From Streptomyces sp. TS71-3 (GTDB taxonomy: Bacteria > Actinomycetota > Actinomycetes > Streptomycetales > Streptomycetaceae): a stretch of DNA of 64,000 nt. The stretch lies in assembly GCF_018327685.1 (NCBI RefSeq), contig NZ_BNEL01000001.1, positions 496,001-560,000 on the forward strand. The letters are read 5' to 3'. The notes beneath the pieces are model-generated. The model did not search any database and was not told where the DNA came from. It saw only the letters and a list, made by a program, of their open reading frames with translations. The position numbers were made by a program, and so were the translations under genes. Shown here one piece after another: positions 17,542-29,865 of this stretch; positions within the stretch are counted from its first letter, which is position 1; the number at the start of each line of letters is the position of its first letter.

Positions 17542-20048
17542 CGGTAACCACTGGCGCTCCCTCCGGGGGCTCGGAGGCTGCCACCCCACCCGAGGATCTC
17601 GTCTCGCTGACCATCGACGGCGTCGAGATCAGCGTGCCCAAGGGCACTCTGGTCATCCGGGCCGCGGAACTGCTCGGGATCGAGATCCCCCGGTTCTGCG
17701 ACCACCCGCTGCTCGACCCGGCCGGCGCCTGCCGGCAGTGCATCGTCGAGGTCGAGGGCCAGCGCAAGCCCATGGCGTCGTGCACCATCACCTGCACCGA
17801 CGGCATGGTCGTCAAGACGCAGGTGACGTCGGCGGTCGCGGAGAAGGCCCAGCGGGGCGTGATGGAGCTGCTGCTCATCAACCACCCGCTGGACTGCCCG
17901 GTCTGCGACAAGGGCGGCGAGTGCCCGCTCCAGAACCAGGCGATGTCGGTGGGCGACCCCAGCTCCCGCTTCGAGGGCACCAAGCGCACCTTCGAGAAGC
18001 CCCTCCCGATCTCCACGCAGGTGCTGCTGGACCGCGAGCGCTGCGTGCTGTGCGCCCGCTGCACCCGGTTCTCCAACCAGATCGCGGGCGACCCGATGAT
18101 CGAGCTGCTCGATCGCGGCGCGCTCCAGCAGGTCGGCACGGGCGAGGGCGACCCGTTCGAGTCGTACTTCTCCGGCAACACCATCCAGATCTGCCCGGTC
18201 GGCGCGCTCACCTCGGCGGCCTACCGGTTCCGCTCCCGCCCGTTCGACCTGGTGTCCTCGCCGAGCGTGTGCGAGCACTGCGCGGGCGGCTGCGCGACGC
18301 GCACCGACCACCGGCGCGGCAAGGTCATGCGGCGGCTCGCCGCCAACGACCCGGAGGTCAACGAGGAGTGGCTGTGCGACAAGGGCCGCTTCGCCTTCCG
18401 CTACGCGCAGCGCCCCGAGCGGCTCACGGAGCCGATGGTGCGCGACGCCGAGACCGGTGAGCTCCAGGTCGCGAGCTGGCCGCAGGCGCTGGAGGCCGCG
18501 GCGAAGGGCCTGGCCGCCGCGCGCGGCAGGGCCGGGGTCCTCACCGGTGGCCGGCTGACCGTGGAGGACGCCTACGCGTACAGCAAGTTCGCGCGCGTGG
18601 CGCTCGACACCAACGACATCGACTTCCGCGCGCGCGTGCACAGCGCCGAGGAGGCCGACTTCCTCGCCGCACGCGTGGCGGGGCGCGGCAGGGACCTGGA
18701 CGGCACCGGCGTCACGTACGCCGCCCTGGAGAAGGCGCCCGCGGTGCTGCTCGTCGGCCTGGAGGCCGAGGAGGAGGCGCCCGGCGTCTTCCTGAGGCTG
18801 CGCAAGGCCTGGCGGGGGCACGGCCAGCGCACCTTCGCGGTGGCCAGCCACGGCACCCGGGGCCTCGAAAAGGCCGGCGGCACGCTGCTCGCGGCCGCCC
18901 CGGGCACCGAGACCGAGTGGCTCGACGCCCTCGCCAGCGGCGTCGGCCTCCACGACGACGGGGCGAGGGCGGCCGAGGCGCTGCACGCGGACGGCGCGGT
19001 CATCGCCGTCGGCGAGCGGCTCGCCGGAGTGCAGGGCGCCCTCACCGCCGTCGTACGGGCCGCGACCGCGACCGGCGCCCGGCTGGTGTGGATCCCGCGC
19101 CGGGCCGGGGAGCGCGGCGCGATCGAGGCGGGCGCGCTGCCCACGCTGCTGCCCGGCGGCCGCCCGGCCACCGACCCGGGGGCACGCGAGGAGGTCGCCG
19201 CCGCCTGGGGCGTCGCCGAACTGCCGCACCACTTCGGACGCGACACGGCCCAGATCGTCGAGGCCGCCGCCGGCGGCGTGCTCGGCGCACTGCTCGTCGC
19301 GGGCGTCGAGGTCGCCGACCTGCCCGACCCCGAGGCCGCGCGCGCCGCGCTCGACGCGGCCGGCTTCGTGGTGGCGCTCGAACAGCGGCCCAGCGAGGTC
19401 ACCGAGCGGGCGGACGTCGTCTTCCCGGTGGCCGCGGTCGCCGAGAAGGCCGGCACCTTCCTCAACTGGGAAGGCCGCGGACGGCCCTTCGAGGCCGCCC
19501 TGAAGCCCGACCAGATGACCCGCCGGCCGTCCCCCGCCGACCTGCGCGTGCTGCACATGCTGGCGGACGCCATGGACGTCCACCTCGGCCTGCCGGACGT
19601 GCGCACCGCGCGCGCGGAGCTCACGCGGCTCGGCACCTGGGAGGGACCGCGGGCCCCCGAGCCCGTGGGGACCCAGGCCACGCTGCCCCGCCCCGGCACC
19701 GGGGAGGCGCTGCTCGCCGGCCACCGGATGCTGCTCGACCAGGGCCTCCTCCAGGACGGCGACGAGGCCCTCGCGGGCACCCGGCACGCCGCCCCCGCCC
19801 GGCTCTCCGCGGCCACCGCGGCCGAGGCCGGCGTCAAGGACGGCGACGTGCTCGCCGTCACCGGCCCCGCCGGCGCCGTGGAACTCCCGCTGCACATCAC
19901 GCAGATGCCGGACCGCGTCGTCTGGCTGCCGCTGAACTCCACCGGCTCCGGGATCGCCGCCGACACCGGCGCGCACCCCGGTGAACTCGTCCGTATCGGC
20001 CCGGCCGTGGCGCCGGTGTCCCAGGAGGTCACGGAGGTGACGTCATGA
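17538..20048 (+). CDS. nuoG: NADH-quinone oxidoreductase subunit G
   Basis: An 836-residue 75-kDa iron-sulfur subunit. The N-terminal ferredoxin-like domain carries the [2Fe-2S] N1b ligands ([17 protein letters not shown]), then [18 protein letters not shown] for the His/Cys-ligated [4Fe-4S] N5, [11 protein letters not shown] for N4, and [13 protein letters not shown] for the extra cluster N7, which some bacteria retain. The C-terminal half is a molybdopterin-oxidoreductase-like domain that binds no cofactor in this family. The ATG overlaps the nuoF stop (ATGA), and the stop overlaps the nuoH start. Confidence 0.95.
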   Translation: MTVTTGAPSGGSEAATPPEDLVSLTIDGVEISVPKGTLVIRAAELLGIEIPRFCDHPLLDPAGACRQCIVEVEGQRKPMASCTITCTDGMVVKTQVTSAVAEKAQRGVMELLLINHPLDCPVCDKGGECPLQNQAMSVGDPSSRFEGTKRTFEKPLPISTQVLLDRERCVLCARCTRFSNQIAGDPMIELLDRGALQQVGTGEGDPFESYFSGNTIQICPVGALTSAAYRFRSRPFDLVSSPSVCEHCAGGCATRTDHRRGKVMRRLAANDPEVNEEWLCDKGRFAFRYAQRPERLTEPMVRDAETGELQVASWPQALEAAAKGLAAARGRAGVLTGGRLTVEDAYAYSKFARVALDTNDIDFRARVHSAEEADFLAARVAGRGRDLDGTGVTYAALEKAPAVLLVGLEAEEEAPGVFLRLRKAWRGHGQRTFAVASHGTRGLEKAGGTLLAAAPGTETEWLDALASGVGLHDDGARAAEALHADGAVIAVGERLAGVQGALTAVVRAATATGARLVWIPRRAGERGAIEAGALPTLLPGGRPATDPGAREEVAAAWGVAELPHHFGRDTAQIVEAAAGGVLGALLVAGVEVADLPDPEAARAALDAAGFVVALEQRPSEVTERADVVFPVAAVAEKAGTFLNWEGRGRPFEAALKPDQMTRRPSPADLRVLHMLADAMDVHLGLPDVRTARAELTRLGTWEGPRAPEPVGTQATLPRPGTGEALLAGHRMLLDQGLLQDGDEALAGTRHAAPARLSAATAAEAGVKDGDVLAVTGPAGAVELPLHITQMPDRVVWLPLNSTGSGIAADTGAHPGELVRIGPAVAPVSQEVTEVTS

Positions 20049-21439
20049 CGCCCCAGGTGCTGGCGCCGCTCGCTGTGGAGGACCTGTCGGCCTTCGGCCG
20101 CGACCCGTGGTGGCTGATCGCCATCAAGGCGGTGTTCTGCTTCGCCTTCATGATGGTGACGGTGCTGTTCTCCATCGTCTGGGAGCGCAAGGTCGTCGCC
20201 TGGATGCAGCGGCGCATCGGCCCCAACCGGCACGGCCCCTGGGGCATGCTCCAGTCGCTCGCCGACGGCGTGAAGCTGATGCTCAAGGAGGATGTCGTCG
20301 TCAAGCGCGCGGACAAGGTGGTCTACGTCCTCGCGCCGATCATCGCGGCGGTCCCGGCCTTCATGGCGGTCGCGGTGATCCCGTTCGGTCCCTCCAACGA
20401 GGTCTCCGTCTTCGGGCACCGCACCGCGATGCAGCTCACCGACCTGCCGATCGCGATGCTGTACATCCTGGCGGTGGCCTCCGTCGGCATCTACGGCATC
20501 GTGCTCGCCGGCTGGTCCTCCGGGTCGACGTACCCGCTGCTCGGCGGCCTGCGCTCGTGCGCCCAGATGATCTCCTACGAGATCGCCATGGGCGCCGCGT
20601 TCGCCTCGGTCTTCCTGTACTCGGGCTCGATGTCGACCTCGCAGATCGTGGAGCAGCAGCACGACCGCTGGTACATCCTGCTGCTGCCGGTCTCGTTCCT
20701 GATCTACATCGTGACGATGGTCGGCGAGACCAACCGCGCCCCCTTCGACATGCCGGAGTCCGAGGGCGACCTCGTCGGCGGCTTCAACACCGAGTACTCG
20801 TCCATCAAGTTCGCGATGTTCATGCTGGCCGAGTACATCAACATGGTGACCGTCTCCGCGGTGTCCACCACGCTCTTCCTGGGCGGCTGGCGGGCCCCGT
20901 GGCCCATCAGCACGTTCTGGGCGGAGGCGAACCACGACTGGTGGCCGCTGCTCTGGTTCGTCATCAAGGTGCAGCTGCTGCTGTTCTTCTTCATCTGGCT
21001 GCGCGGCACCCTGCCACGGGTCCGCTACGACCAGCTCATGAAGCTCGGCTGGAAGGTCCTGATCCCGGTCTCGGTGGTCTGGCTGATGCTCGTCGCCACG
21101 GTGCGCACGCTGCGGAACGAGAACTACGACTTCTCGCGCATCGTGCTGTACGTGGCGGGCGCCGTCCTCGCGGTGCTGCTGCTCTCCTTCGTCGTGGACC
21201 TCTTCCGCGGCAAGGCCCGCGAGAGCGACGCCGATCAGGAGCCGGTGGCCTTCGACCCGATGGCGGGCGGCTTCCCCGTGCCGCCGCTGCCCGGCCAGAG
21301 CCTGCCGTCCGTACCGCGGCGCCGGCCCCGCTGGGACGAGCGCGAGTTGATTGCCAGCGGTGCCACCGGCAGTGCCAGTCCCGGGGGCGACCCCCGGACC
21401 CCCGATGCCAGTGACGGAAAGGAGGCGTCCGATGGCTGA
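20045..21439 (+). CDS. nuoH: NADH-quinone oxidoreductase subunit H
   Basis: A 464-residue polytopic subunit (about 8 transmembrane helices) at the foot of the hydrophilic arm; it lines the quinone entry tunnel. Signatures [20 protein letters not shown] and [11 protein letters not shown] near the N-terminus, and [20 protein letters not shown] in the middle, are canonical. The C-terminal 70 or so residues (from about residue 395) are hydrophilic and exceed the usual family length; NuoH2 lacks this tail. The ATG overlaps the nuoG stop, and the 3' end overlaps nuoI by 8 bases. Confidence 0.95.
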   Translation: MTPQVLAPLAVEDLSAFGRDPWWLIAIKAVFCFAFMMVTVLFSIVWERKVVAWMQRRIGPNRHGPWGMLQSLADGVKLMLKEDVVVKRADKVVYVLAPIIAAVPAFMAVAVIPFGPSNEVSVFGHRTAMQLTDLPIAMLYILAVASVGIYGIVLAGWSSGSTYPLLGGLRSCAQMISYEIAMGAAFASVFLYSGSMSTSQIVEQQHDRWYILLLPVSFLIYIVTMVGETNRAPFDMPESEGDLVGGFNTEYSSIKFAMFMLAEYINMVTVSAVSTTLFLGGWRAPWPISTFWAEANHDWWPLLWFVIKVQLLLFFFIWLRGTLPRVRYDQLMKLGWKVLIPVSVVWLMLVATVRTLRNENYDFSRIVLYVAGAVLAVLLLSFVVDLFRGKARESDADQEPVAFDPMAGGFPVPPLPGQSLPSVPRRRPRWDERELIASGATGSASPGGDPRTPDASDGKEASDG

Positions 21440-22097
21440 GCGACCCCGTAAGCAGATCGAGTCCGGGAAGCCCAGTGAGTCCAAGGAGGGATTCCAGAAC
21501 CCGGTGGCGGGCTTCGGCGTGACCTTCAAGGCCATGTTCAAGAAGCGGCTCACCGAGCAGTACCCGGAGCAGAAGAAGGTCACGGCGCCCCGCTTCCACG
21601 GCCGGCACCAGCTCAACCGCCACCCGGACGGTCTTGAGAAGTGCGTCGGCTGCGAGCTGTGCGCCTGGGCCTGCCCGGCGGACGCCATCTACGTGGAGGG
21701 CGCGGACAACACCGACGAGGAGCGCTACTCCCCGGGCGAGCGGTACGGCCGCGTCTACCAGATCAACTACGCCCGCTGCATCCTGTGCGGCCTGTGCATC
21801 GAGGCGTGCCCCACGCGCGCGTTGACGATGACGAACGAGTTCGAGCTCGCCGACAGCAGCCGCGAGAACCTGATCTACACCAAGGAGCAGCTGCTCGCCG
21901 GCCTGGAAGAGGGCATGGTCGACAGCCCGCACGCCATCTTCCCGGGCACCGACGAGCAGGACTACTACCGCGGCCTGGTCACCCACGCCGCGCCGGGCAC
22001 GGAGCAGCAGGTCGCGGTCTCCAGGGGCGAGGGCCCGCAGGAGGCCGCCTCCGACTTCGGCCCAGGCGAACCGGCCTCCGAGAAGGTGATCGGCTGA
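21432..22097 (+). CDS. nuoI: NADH-quinone oxidoreductase subunit I (8Fe ferredoxin-like)
   Basis: A 221-residue subunit with two [4Fe-4S] clusters (N6a, N6b) that relay electrons to NuoB. The ligand motifs are [12 protein letters not shown] (about residues 71-82) and [12 protein letters not shown] (about 117-128). The ATG at 21432 is preceded by AAAGGAGGCGTCCG, one of the best ribosome sites in the operon, and overlaps the end of nuoH. The C-terminal 50 residues are a hydrophilic tail. Confidence 0.95.
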   Translation: MAERPRKQIESGKPSESKEGFQNPVAGFGVTFKAMFKKRLTEQYPEQKKVTAPRFHGRHQLNRHPDGLEKCVGCELCAWACPADAIYVEGADNTDEERYSPGERYGRVYQINYARCILCGLCIEACPTRALTMTNEFELADSSRENLIYTKEQLLAGLEEGMVDSPHAIFPGTDEQDYYRGLVTHAAPGTEQQVAVSRGEGPQEAASDFGPGEPASEKVIG

Positions 22098-22912
22098 TGT
22101 CGGAACTCGCCGCCTACACCACCTCCACCGGCGAGGCCATCCAGTTCTGGGTGCTGGCCGTGGTCGCGGTGATCGGCGCCCTGTGCACGATCCTGATGCA
22201 CAAGGCGGTGCACAGCGCGCTCTGCCTGGCCGGGACGATGATCATCCTCGCGGTGTTCTACCTGGCCAACGGCGCCTACTTCCTGGGCATCGTGCAGATC
22301 GTGGTCTACACGGGCGCGATCATGATGCTCTTCCTCTTCGTGGTGATGCTGGTCGGCGTCACGGCCGCGGACTCCCTGACGGAGACCATCAAGGGCCAGC
22401 GCTGGCTGGCCGCGCTCTGCGGGATCGGCTTCGGCGTCCTGCTGATCGCCGGCATCGGGCACGCCTCCCTCAAGGACTTCGCGGGCGCCGGCAAGGCCAA
22501 CGCCGGCGGCAACGTCGAGGGCCTCGCCGCGCTGATCTTCACCAAGTACGTGTTCGCGTTCGAGATCACCGGCGCGCTGCTGATCACGGCGGCCGTCGGC
22601 GCCATGGTGCTCACCCACCGGGAGCGCACCGAGCGCGCGAAGACCCAGCGCGAGCTCGCCGAGCAGCGGGTGCGCGACGGCAAGCACCTCCCGCCGCTCC
22701 CGGCCCCCGGCGTCTACGCCCGGCACAACGCCGTGGACATCGCCGGCCTGCTGCCGGACGGCACGCCGTCGGAGCTCACCGTCAACAAGACCCTGCGTGC
22801 CCGGGGCCAGATCCGCGACGTCTCCCAGGAGGCCCTGGGCGACCTCAAGGCGCTGGAGCAGCGTTCCGCCGACCGCCTGGAGCGGGCCGGAACCGAGGAG
22901 GCGTCCAAGTGA
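22097..22912 (+). CDS. nuoJ: NADH-quinone oxidoreductase subunit J
   Basis: A 271-residue membrane subunit with five transmembrane helices in the first 170 residues; the helix [31 protein letters not shown] includes the pi-bulge helix region important for coupling. The remaining 100 residues are a charged cytoplasmic tail longer than in E. coli. The ATG shares a base with the nuoI stop (TGATG). Confidence 0.93.
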   Translation: MSELAAYTTSTGEAIQFWVLAVVAVIGALCTILMHKAVHSALCLAGTMIILAVFYLANGAYFLGIVQIVVYTGAIMMLFLFVVMLVGVTAADSLTETIKGQRWLAALCGIGFGVLLIAGIGHASLKDFAGAGKANAGGNVEGLAALIFTKYVFAFEITGALLITAAVGAMVLTHRERTERAKTQRELAEQRVRDGKHLPPLPAPGVYARHNAVDIAGLLPDGTPSELTVNKTLRARGQIRDVSQEALGDLKALEQRSADRLERAGTEEASK

Positions 22913-23208
22913 ATCCGGTCTACTACCTCTACCTCGCGGCACTGCTGTTCACGATCGGCGCCACCGGCGTGCTCATCAGGCGCAACGCCATCGTGGTGTT
23001 CATGTGCATCGAGCTGATGCTCAATGCCTGCAACCTCGCGTTCGTGGTCTTCTCCCGGCTGCACGGCAACCTCGACGGCCAGATCATCGCGTTCTTCACG
23101 ATGGTCGTGGCCGCCGCGGAGGTCGTGGTCGGGCTGGCGATCATCGTGTCGCTGTTCCGTTCCCGCCACTCGGCCTCGGTCGACGACGCCAGCCTGATGA
23201 AGCTGTAA
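22909..23208 (+). CDS. nuoK: NADH-quinone oxidoreductase subunit K
   Basis: A 99-residue subunit of three transmembrane helices, homologous to MrpC. It carries two membrane-embedded glutamates of the proton path, one in [14 protein letters not shown] and one in [14 protein letters not shown]. The length is that of the family. The GTG start overlaps the nuoJ stop. Confidence 0.95.
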   Translation: MNPVYYLYLAALLFTIGATGVLIRRNAIVVFMCIELMLNACNLAFVVFSRLHGNLDGQIIAFFTMVVAAAEVVVGLAIIVSLFRSRHSASVDDASLMKL

Positions 23209-23222
23209 GGGGTCGGTCAAAC

Positions 23223-25118
<1,896 letters not shown>

Positions 25119-25123
25119 TACCG

Positions 25124-26719
25124 ATGTCCTTTCCTCTGCTGACAGCGACGGCGGCCCTCCCGGCCGTCGGGGCGGTGGCCACGGCCGCCGTGCCGGCCGC
25201 CAAGCGGACCGCCGCCAAGTGGCTGGCGCTGCTGTTCTCGCTCGCCACCCTGGTACTGGCCGCCATCGTGCTGGCCCGCTTCGAGCCCGGCGGCGACCGG
25301 TACCAGCTCACGGAGTCGCACTCCTGGATCAGGGCCTTCGGGGTCCGGTACGAACTGGGCGTGGACGGCATCGCGGTGGTGCTGCTCGCGCTCACGGCGC
25401 TGCTGATGCCGTTCATCATCCTGGCCGGCTGGCACGACGCCGACCCGTACGAGACGGAGAACAGGAGGTGGCGGCCGACGCAGGGCTTCTTCGCCCTGAT
25501 CCTCGCCGTCGAGGCGATGGTGATCCTCTCCTTCGAGGCCACCGACGTCTTCCTCTTCTACGTCCTCTTCGAAGCCATGCTCATCCCGATGTACTTCCTC
25601 ATCGGCGGCTTCGGGGACCGCGCCGCGCGCGGTTCGGGCACCGGCGGGGCGGACGGCGGCGAGGAGGCCGCCGCGGCCCAGCGCTCCTACGCCGCGGTGA
25701 AGTTCCTGCTCTACAACCTGGTCGGCGGCCTGATCATGCTGGCCGCGGTGATCGGGCTCTACGTGGTCGCGGGGAACTTCTCCCTCACCGAGATCGCCCA
25801 CGCCAGGGCGAGTGGCTCGCTGCACATCGCGACCGGCACCGAGCGCTGGCTGTTCCTCGGCTTCTTCTTCGCGTTCGCGGTGAAGGCGCCGCTGTGGCCG
25901 GTGCACACCTGGCTGCCGAACGCCATGGGCGAGTCCACCGCCCCGGTCGCCGTGCTGATCACGGCGGTGGTGGACAAGGTGGGCACCTTCGCGATGCTCC
26001 GCTTCTGCCTCCAGCTCTTCCCGAACGCCAGCCGCTGGGCCACCCCGGTGATCCTGGTCCTGGCGCTGATCAGCATCGTCTACGGAGCGCTGCTGGCGGT
26101 CGGCCAGCGGGACATCAAGCGCCTGGTGGCGTACGCCTCGATCTCGCACTTCGGCTTCATCATCCTGGGCATCTTCGCGATGACCAGCCAGGGCCAGTCC
26201 GGCGCCACGCTCTACATGGTCAACCACGGCATCTCCACCGCCGCGCTGATGCTGGTCGCCGGCTTCCTGATCTCCCGCCGGGGCTCGCGGCTCATCGCGG
26301 ACTACGGAGGCGTGCAGAAGGTCGCCCCGGTGCTTGCGGGCACCTTCCTGGTGGGCGGCCTCGCCACCCTCTCGCTCCCGGGCCTCGCCCCGTTCATCAG
26401 CGAGTTCCTGGTCCTGGTCGGGACCTTCACGCGCTATCCGGTGATCGGCATCATCGCCACCTTCGGCATCGTGCTGGCCGCGCTCTACACCCTCGTGCTC
26501 TACCAGCGCACGATGACGGGCCCGGTCAAAGCGGAGGTCTCCGCGATGCCCGACCTGAAGGCGCGCGAGCTGCTGGTGGTCGCCCCGCTGATCGCCCTGC
26601 TGATCTTCCTCGGCGTCTACCCGAAGCCGCTGACGAACATCGTCAACCCGGCGGTGCACCACACCATGTCCGACGTCCAGAAGAAGGACCCCAAGCCCGA
26701 GGTGGAGGCGGCCCAGTGA
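25124..26719 (+). CDS. nuoM: NADH-quinone oxidoreductase subunit M
   Basis: A 531-residue antiporter-like subunit of the membrane arm. The helix-5 glutamate lies in FYVLFEAMLIPMYFLIGGFG, and the lysine path is represented by FAVKAPLWPVHTWLPNAMGE. A glycine/glutamate-rich loop (RAARGSGTGGADGGEEAAAA, about residues 167-186) interrupts the region after helix 5. The ATG lies 5 bases after the nuoL stop; the stop overlaps the nuoN GTG. Confidence 0.95.
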   Translation: MSFPLLTATAALPAVGAVATAAVPAAKRTAAKWLALLFSLATLVLAAIVLARFEPGGDRYQLTESHSWIRAFGVRYELGVDGIAVVLLALTALLMPFIILAGWHDADPYETENRRWRPTQGFFALILAVEAMVILSFEATDVFLFYVLFEAMLIPMYFLIGGFGDRAARGSGTGGADGGEEAAAAQRSYAAVKFLLYNLVGGLIMLAAVIGLYVVAGNFSLTEIAHARASGSLHIATGTERWLFLGFFFAFAVKAPLWPVHTWLPNAMGESTAPVAVLITAVVDKVGTFAMLRFCLQLFPNASRWATPVILVLALISIVYGALLAVGQRDIKRLVAYASISHFGFIILGIFAMTSQGQSGATLYMVNHGISTAALMLVAGFLISRRGSRLIADYGGVQKVAPVLAGTFLVGGLATLSLPGLAPFISEFLVLVGTFTRYPVIGIIATFGIVLAALYTLVLYQRTMTGPVKAEVSAMPDLKARELLVVAPLIALLIFLGVYPKPLTNIVNPAVHHTMSDVQKKDPKPEVEAAQ

Positions 26720-28365
26720 GTCCGACAGCCGTCCACAGCCTGTGGACAACGGCGGCCGATCCGATCACGAAGATCGACGCGCCGAAGATCGAATACGGGC
26801 AGTTGTCGCCCACCCTGATCGTTCTCGCGGCGGCGATCGTCGGGGTCCTCATCGAGGCGTTCGTGCCGCGCAGGTCGCGGTACGTCGCCCAGGTGTTCGT
26901 GTCCGTGGTCGCGTTGGCGGCGGCGTTCGCGGCGGTCATCGGCCTCGCGGCCGGCGGGTTCGCCACGACCAAGAGCCACATCGCGGCCATGGGTGCCGTC
27001 GCCGTCGACGGCCCCGCGCTGTTCCTCCAGGGCGTCATCCTGCTGACCGGCCTGATCGCCGTCTTCACCTTCGCCGAGCGCCGCCTCGACCCGGAGGCCC
27101 ACGGCAACCGCGTCGACTCCTTCGCCGCACAGGCCGCGTCCGTGCCCGGCAGCGAGGGCGAGCAGGCCGCCGTGAAGGCCGGCTTCACCACCACCGAGGT
27201 CTTCCCGCTGGCGCTCTTCGCGGTCGGCGGCATGCTGGTCTTCCCAGCGGCGAACGACCTGCTGACGCTGTTCGTCGCCCTGGAGGTCTTCTCGCTGCCG
27301 CTGTACCTCCTGTGCGCCCTGGCCCGCCGCAAGCGGATCATGTCGCAGGAGGCGGCCGTCAAGTACTTCCTGCTCGGCGCCTTCGCCTCCGCGTTCACCC
27401 TCTTCGGCATCGCGCTGCTGTACGGGTACGCGGGTTCGGTGTCGTACGCGACCATCGGGCAGGTCATCGACGGCACGGTCCGCACGGTCGACCCGGCGCT
27501 CGCGGGCACCATGGGCAACGACGCGCTGCTGCTGATCGGCGGCGCGATGGTCGTGATGGGCCTGCTCTTCAAGGTCGGCGCCGTGCCGTTCCACATGTGG
27601 ACGCCGGACGTCTACCAGGGCGCGCCCACCCCCGTCACCGGCTTCATGGCCGCGGCCACCAAGGTCGCCGCGTTCGGCGCGCTGCTCAGGCTGCTGTACG
27701 TCGTGCTGCCGGGGCTGCGCTGGGACTGGCGTCCCGTGATGTGGGCGGTCGCGATCGTCACCATGCTGGGCGGCGCGATCGTCGCCATCACCCAGACCGA
27801 CATCAAGCGGCTGCTCGCCTACTCGTCCATCGCACACGCCGGCTTCATCCTCGCCGGTGTGATCGCCATGAACCCCGACGGCATCTCGTCGGTGCTGTTC
27901 TACCTGGCGGCGTACTCCTTCGTGACGCTGGGCGCGTTCGGCGTCGTCACGCTGGTGCGCGACGCGGGCGGCGAGGCCACGCACCTGTCCAAGTGGGCCG
28001 GGCTCGGGCGGCGTTCGCCGCTGGTGGCGGCGGTCTTCGCGGTGTTCCTGCTGGCCTTCGCGGGCATCCCGCTGACGTCCGGCTTCGCCGGGAAGTTCGC
28101 GGTGTTCAAGGCGGCGGCGGAGGGCGGCGGCACGCCCCTGGTCGTGATCGGTGTGATCTCCTCGGCGATCGCGGCGTTCTTCTACATCCGGGTGATCGTG
28201 CTGATGTTCTTCAGCGAGCCCAAGCCGGAGGGGCCGACGGTCGCCGTGCCGTCCCCCCTGACGACCACGGCGATCGCGCTCGGCGTCATCGTCACCCTGG
28301 TGCTGGGCCTCGCGCCGCAGTACTTCCTGGACCTTGCGGGGCAGGCGGGGGTGTTCGTGCGCTGA
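26716..28365 (+). CDS. nuoN: NADH-quinone oxidoreductase subunit N
   Basis: A 549-residue antiporter-like subunit closing the operon. Features include VALEVFSLPLYLLCALARRK (helix-5 Glu), FKVGAVPFHMWTPDVYQGAP (Lys/His path) and ITQTDIKRLLAYSSIAHAGF. The N-terminal codons contain a 17-base near-palindrome GTCCACAGCCTGTGGAC (26731-26747) that includes a perfect DnaA-box sequence on the minus strand. A GC hairpin follows 29 bases after the stop, marking the end of the transcript. Confidence 0.95.
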   Translation: MSPTAVHSLWTTAADPITKIDAPKIEYGQLSPTLIVLAAAIVGVLIEAFVPRRSRYVAQVFVSVVALAAAFAAVIGLAAGGFATTKSHIAAMGAVAVDGPALFLQGVILLTGLIAVFTFAERRLDPEAHGNRVDSFAAQAASVPGSEGEQAAVKAGFTTTEVFPLALFAVGGMLVFPAANDLLTLFVALEVFSLPLYLLCALARRKRIMSQEAAVKYFLLGAFASAFTLFGIALLYGYAGSVSYATIGQVIDGTVRTVDPALAGTMGNDALLLIGGAMVVMGLLFKVGAVPFHMWTPDVYQGAPTPVTGFMAAATKVAAFGALLRLLYVVLPGLRWDWRPVMWAVAIVTMLGGAIVAITQTDIKRLLAYSSIAHAGFILAGVIAMNPDGISSVLFYLAAYSFVTLGAFGVVTLVRDAGGEATHLSKWAGLGRRSPLVAAVFAVFLLAFAGIPLTSGFAGKFAVFKAAAEGGGTPLVVIGVISSAIAAFFYIRVIVLMFFSEPKPEGPTVAVPSPLTTTAIALGVIVTLVLGLAPQYFLDLAGQAGVFVR

Positions 28366-28393
28366 GCTGTGCGGCGGCGCACATGTAGGCCGT

Positions 28394-28421
28394 GGGCTCG
28401 GTCCCTTCGGGGGCCGGGCCC
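28394..28421 (+). terminator. Terminator hairpin after nuoN
   Basis: GGGCTCGGTCCC (28394-28405) pairs along 12 bases with GGGGCCGGGCCC (28410-28421), with two G-U pairs, around a TTCG tetraloop. It follows the nuoN stop and precedes a convergent gene. No U-tract. Confidence 0.7.
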
Positions 28422-28465
28422 TCCTGCGTTCGGGGTCCTGTGGAGTGGAGGCCTCGTGCGTGCGC

Positions 28466-28560
28466 GGGCCACGCGCGCGCGTGCGGTTTGTCGCGCGTGC
28501 GGTTTGTGTGGGGTCCACGCGCGCGTGCGGTTCACGTGTGTGGGGGGGTGCACGCGCGCG
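28466..28560. repeat. Alternating CG/TG repeats including a perfect 16-bp tandem
   Basis: CGCGCGTGCGGTTTGT occurs twice in tandem (28476-28491 and 28492-28507), and the CGCGCGTGCGGTT core recurs at 28520. Blocks of alternating purine-pyrimidine (ACGCGCGCGCGTGCG; TGCACGCGCGCGTG) dominate the stretch. It lies between two convergent genes and is not coding. Confidence 0.75.
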
Positions 28561-28616
28561 TGGCGGGTGGTTCGACGGGCGGTGGATGCCCCGGGGTGGT
28601 GGCCGCTGCCTCGGCC

Positions 28617-29552
28617 TCACGCGTCGCGGAGTGCTGTCGTGCGGGCCTCGATGGCGTGCAGGACGGCGATCATGTCGGCATCCCCGTGGCCGAGCGCCAC
28701 CGTCTCGCCGAACAGGGCGTGGCAGACCTCAAGCAGCGGCGCGGCGAGCCCGCCGGCCCTGGCGGCCTCGGCGATCAGCCGGTTGTTCTTCAGCACGTCG
28801 AGCGCGCCCGCCTGGGCGCTGAGGTCCCCGTCGAGCAGCTTGGGCGCCTTCATCCTGGAGACGCCGCTGGCCATCGGTCCCGCGTCGAGCACGGTCAGGA
28901 ACAGCTCCCGGTCCAACCCCTGGCGCTCCGCGAAGTGGAACGCCTCGGTGAGTCCCGTCACCAGCGTGATGAGGAAGAGGTTCACCGCCAGCTTCATCAC
29001 CATCCCGTTCGGGACCGGACCGCAGTCGAACGACTCGTGGCAGACGGGCGCCAGCAGGGGCCGCACGGCCTGGAGCACCTCCTGGGGCCCGGCCGGCATC
29101 GCCACCAGCCGCCCGGCCTCCGCCGGGATCCGCGACCCGGAGACGGGAGCCTCGGCGTAGGCGCCGCCGGCCGCGCGGACGTCGGCTTCGAGGCCCAGCG
29201 AGTACGCGGGTGACGTGGTGCCCATGTGGACGACGGTGCGCTCGGCGACGCGGGCCCCGAAGTCCGGTGTCCCGCGGCCCAGGACCGCGTCGATCGCCGG
29301 TTCGTCGGCGAGCATCAGCAGGACGGTACCGGCCCGCTCGAAGACCTCGGCAGGGTCGGCGGCCACCACGGCGCCCGCCGCCCGGAGCGGCTCGCACTTC
29401 TCCGGCGTGCGGTTCCAGACGGTCAGAGGCGTGCCCGCGCGCGCCAGGTTCAGCGCCATGGGGGTGCCCATCACACCGAGGCCGATGAAGCCCACGGTGG
29501 GGGTGGGGGCAGGCCCATCCGGGTTGCGGTGCGCCTCCTGCGTCCTCTCCAA
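28617..29552 (-). CDS. NAD(P)-dependent oxidoreductase, 3-hydroxyisobutyrate dehydrogenase family
   Basis: A 311-residue beta-hydroxyacid dehydrogenase. The dinucleotide motif [21 protein letters not shown] (GLGVMG, residues 24-29) and the substrate segment [14 protein letters not shown] are clear, as is the catalytic-Lys helix [11 protein letters not shown]. The family oxidises 3-hydroxy acids (3-hydroxyisobutyrate, tartronate semialdehyde) with NAD(P)+; the exact substrate is unknown. The start is a rare TTG (29550-29552) with AAGGGAAGGGA upstream; no ATG or GTG lies between it and the Rossmann motif. It may be controlled by the TetR gene that lies divergently beyond the twin operators. Confidence 0.85.
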   Translation of the reverse strand: MERTQEAHRNPDGPAPTPTVGFIGLGVMGTPMALNLARAGTPLTVWNRTPEKCEPLRAAGAVVAADPAEVFERAGTVLLMLADEPAIDAVLGRGTPDFGARVAERTVVHMGTTSPAYSLGLEADVRAAGGAYAEAPVSGSRIPAEAGRLVAMPAGPQEVLQAVRPLLAPVCHESFDCGPVPNGMVMKLAVNLFLITLVTGLTEAFHFAERQGLDRELFLTVLDAGPMASGVSRMKAPKLLDGDLSAQAGALDVLKNNRLIAEAARAGGLAAPLLEVCHALFGETVALGHGDADMIAVLHAIEARTTALRDA

Positions 29553-29652
29553 CGCTGCCGTCCCTTCCCTTCGTTCCGTTCCGTTTAAGTGGCTGTCGCG
29601 GGTCTCGTGCCTGTGGCCGTCGTGGGGTGTGGTGAGTGACCCGTCGCCTGGT

Positions 29653-29695
29653 TATGACGGCTGTCATAGTAGGAGAGATTACGACGGTCGTCATA
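29653..29695. promoter_or_regulatory. Twin palindromic operators for a TetR-type regulator
   Basis: TATGACGGCTGTCATA (29653-29668) and TACGACGGTCGTCATA (29680-29695) are two 16-bp inverted repeats with arms TATGAC/GTCATA (one change in the second) and a 4-base centre. Their centres are 27 bp apart. They lie between the dehydrogenase and the TetR gene and are probably bound by the TetR product. The flanking GT...GT bases are also shared. Confidence 0.65.
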
Positions 29696-29730
29696 GTGGT
29701 CGGGCCGGGTGGAGTCCGGTCGGAGCGGGC

Positions 29731-29865
29731 CGAGTCGCGTCTGCTCGGGCCCGGTCGGGTCTGCTCGGGTCGGGCCGAGTCGCGTCTGCTCGGAACGGGT
29801 CGGGTCTGCTCGGGTCGGGCCGAGTCGCGTCTGCTCGGGCCGGGTCGGGTCTGCTCGGGCCGGGT
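29731..29865. repeat. 45-bp tandem repeat, 3 copies
   Basis: Copies begin with CGAGTCGCGTCTGCTCGG at 29731, 29776 and 29821. Each copy itself contains two related half-units that share GTCTGCTCGG, so the array looks like a duplication within a duplication. It lies upstream of the TetR gene and is not credibly coding. Confidence 0.85.

Noticed and set aside
18572..21688. Very long open frame on the minus strand opposite nuoG, nuoH and nuoI
   Set aside because: High-GC shadow of genes whose products match known families; its residues show no fold, only Arg/Ala/Ser/Pro bias.
29731..29865. CRISPR-like array
   Set aside because: The units are directly adjacent with no unique spacers, and no cas gene is near. 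The same holds for the 17-, 18- and 12-bp arrays.
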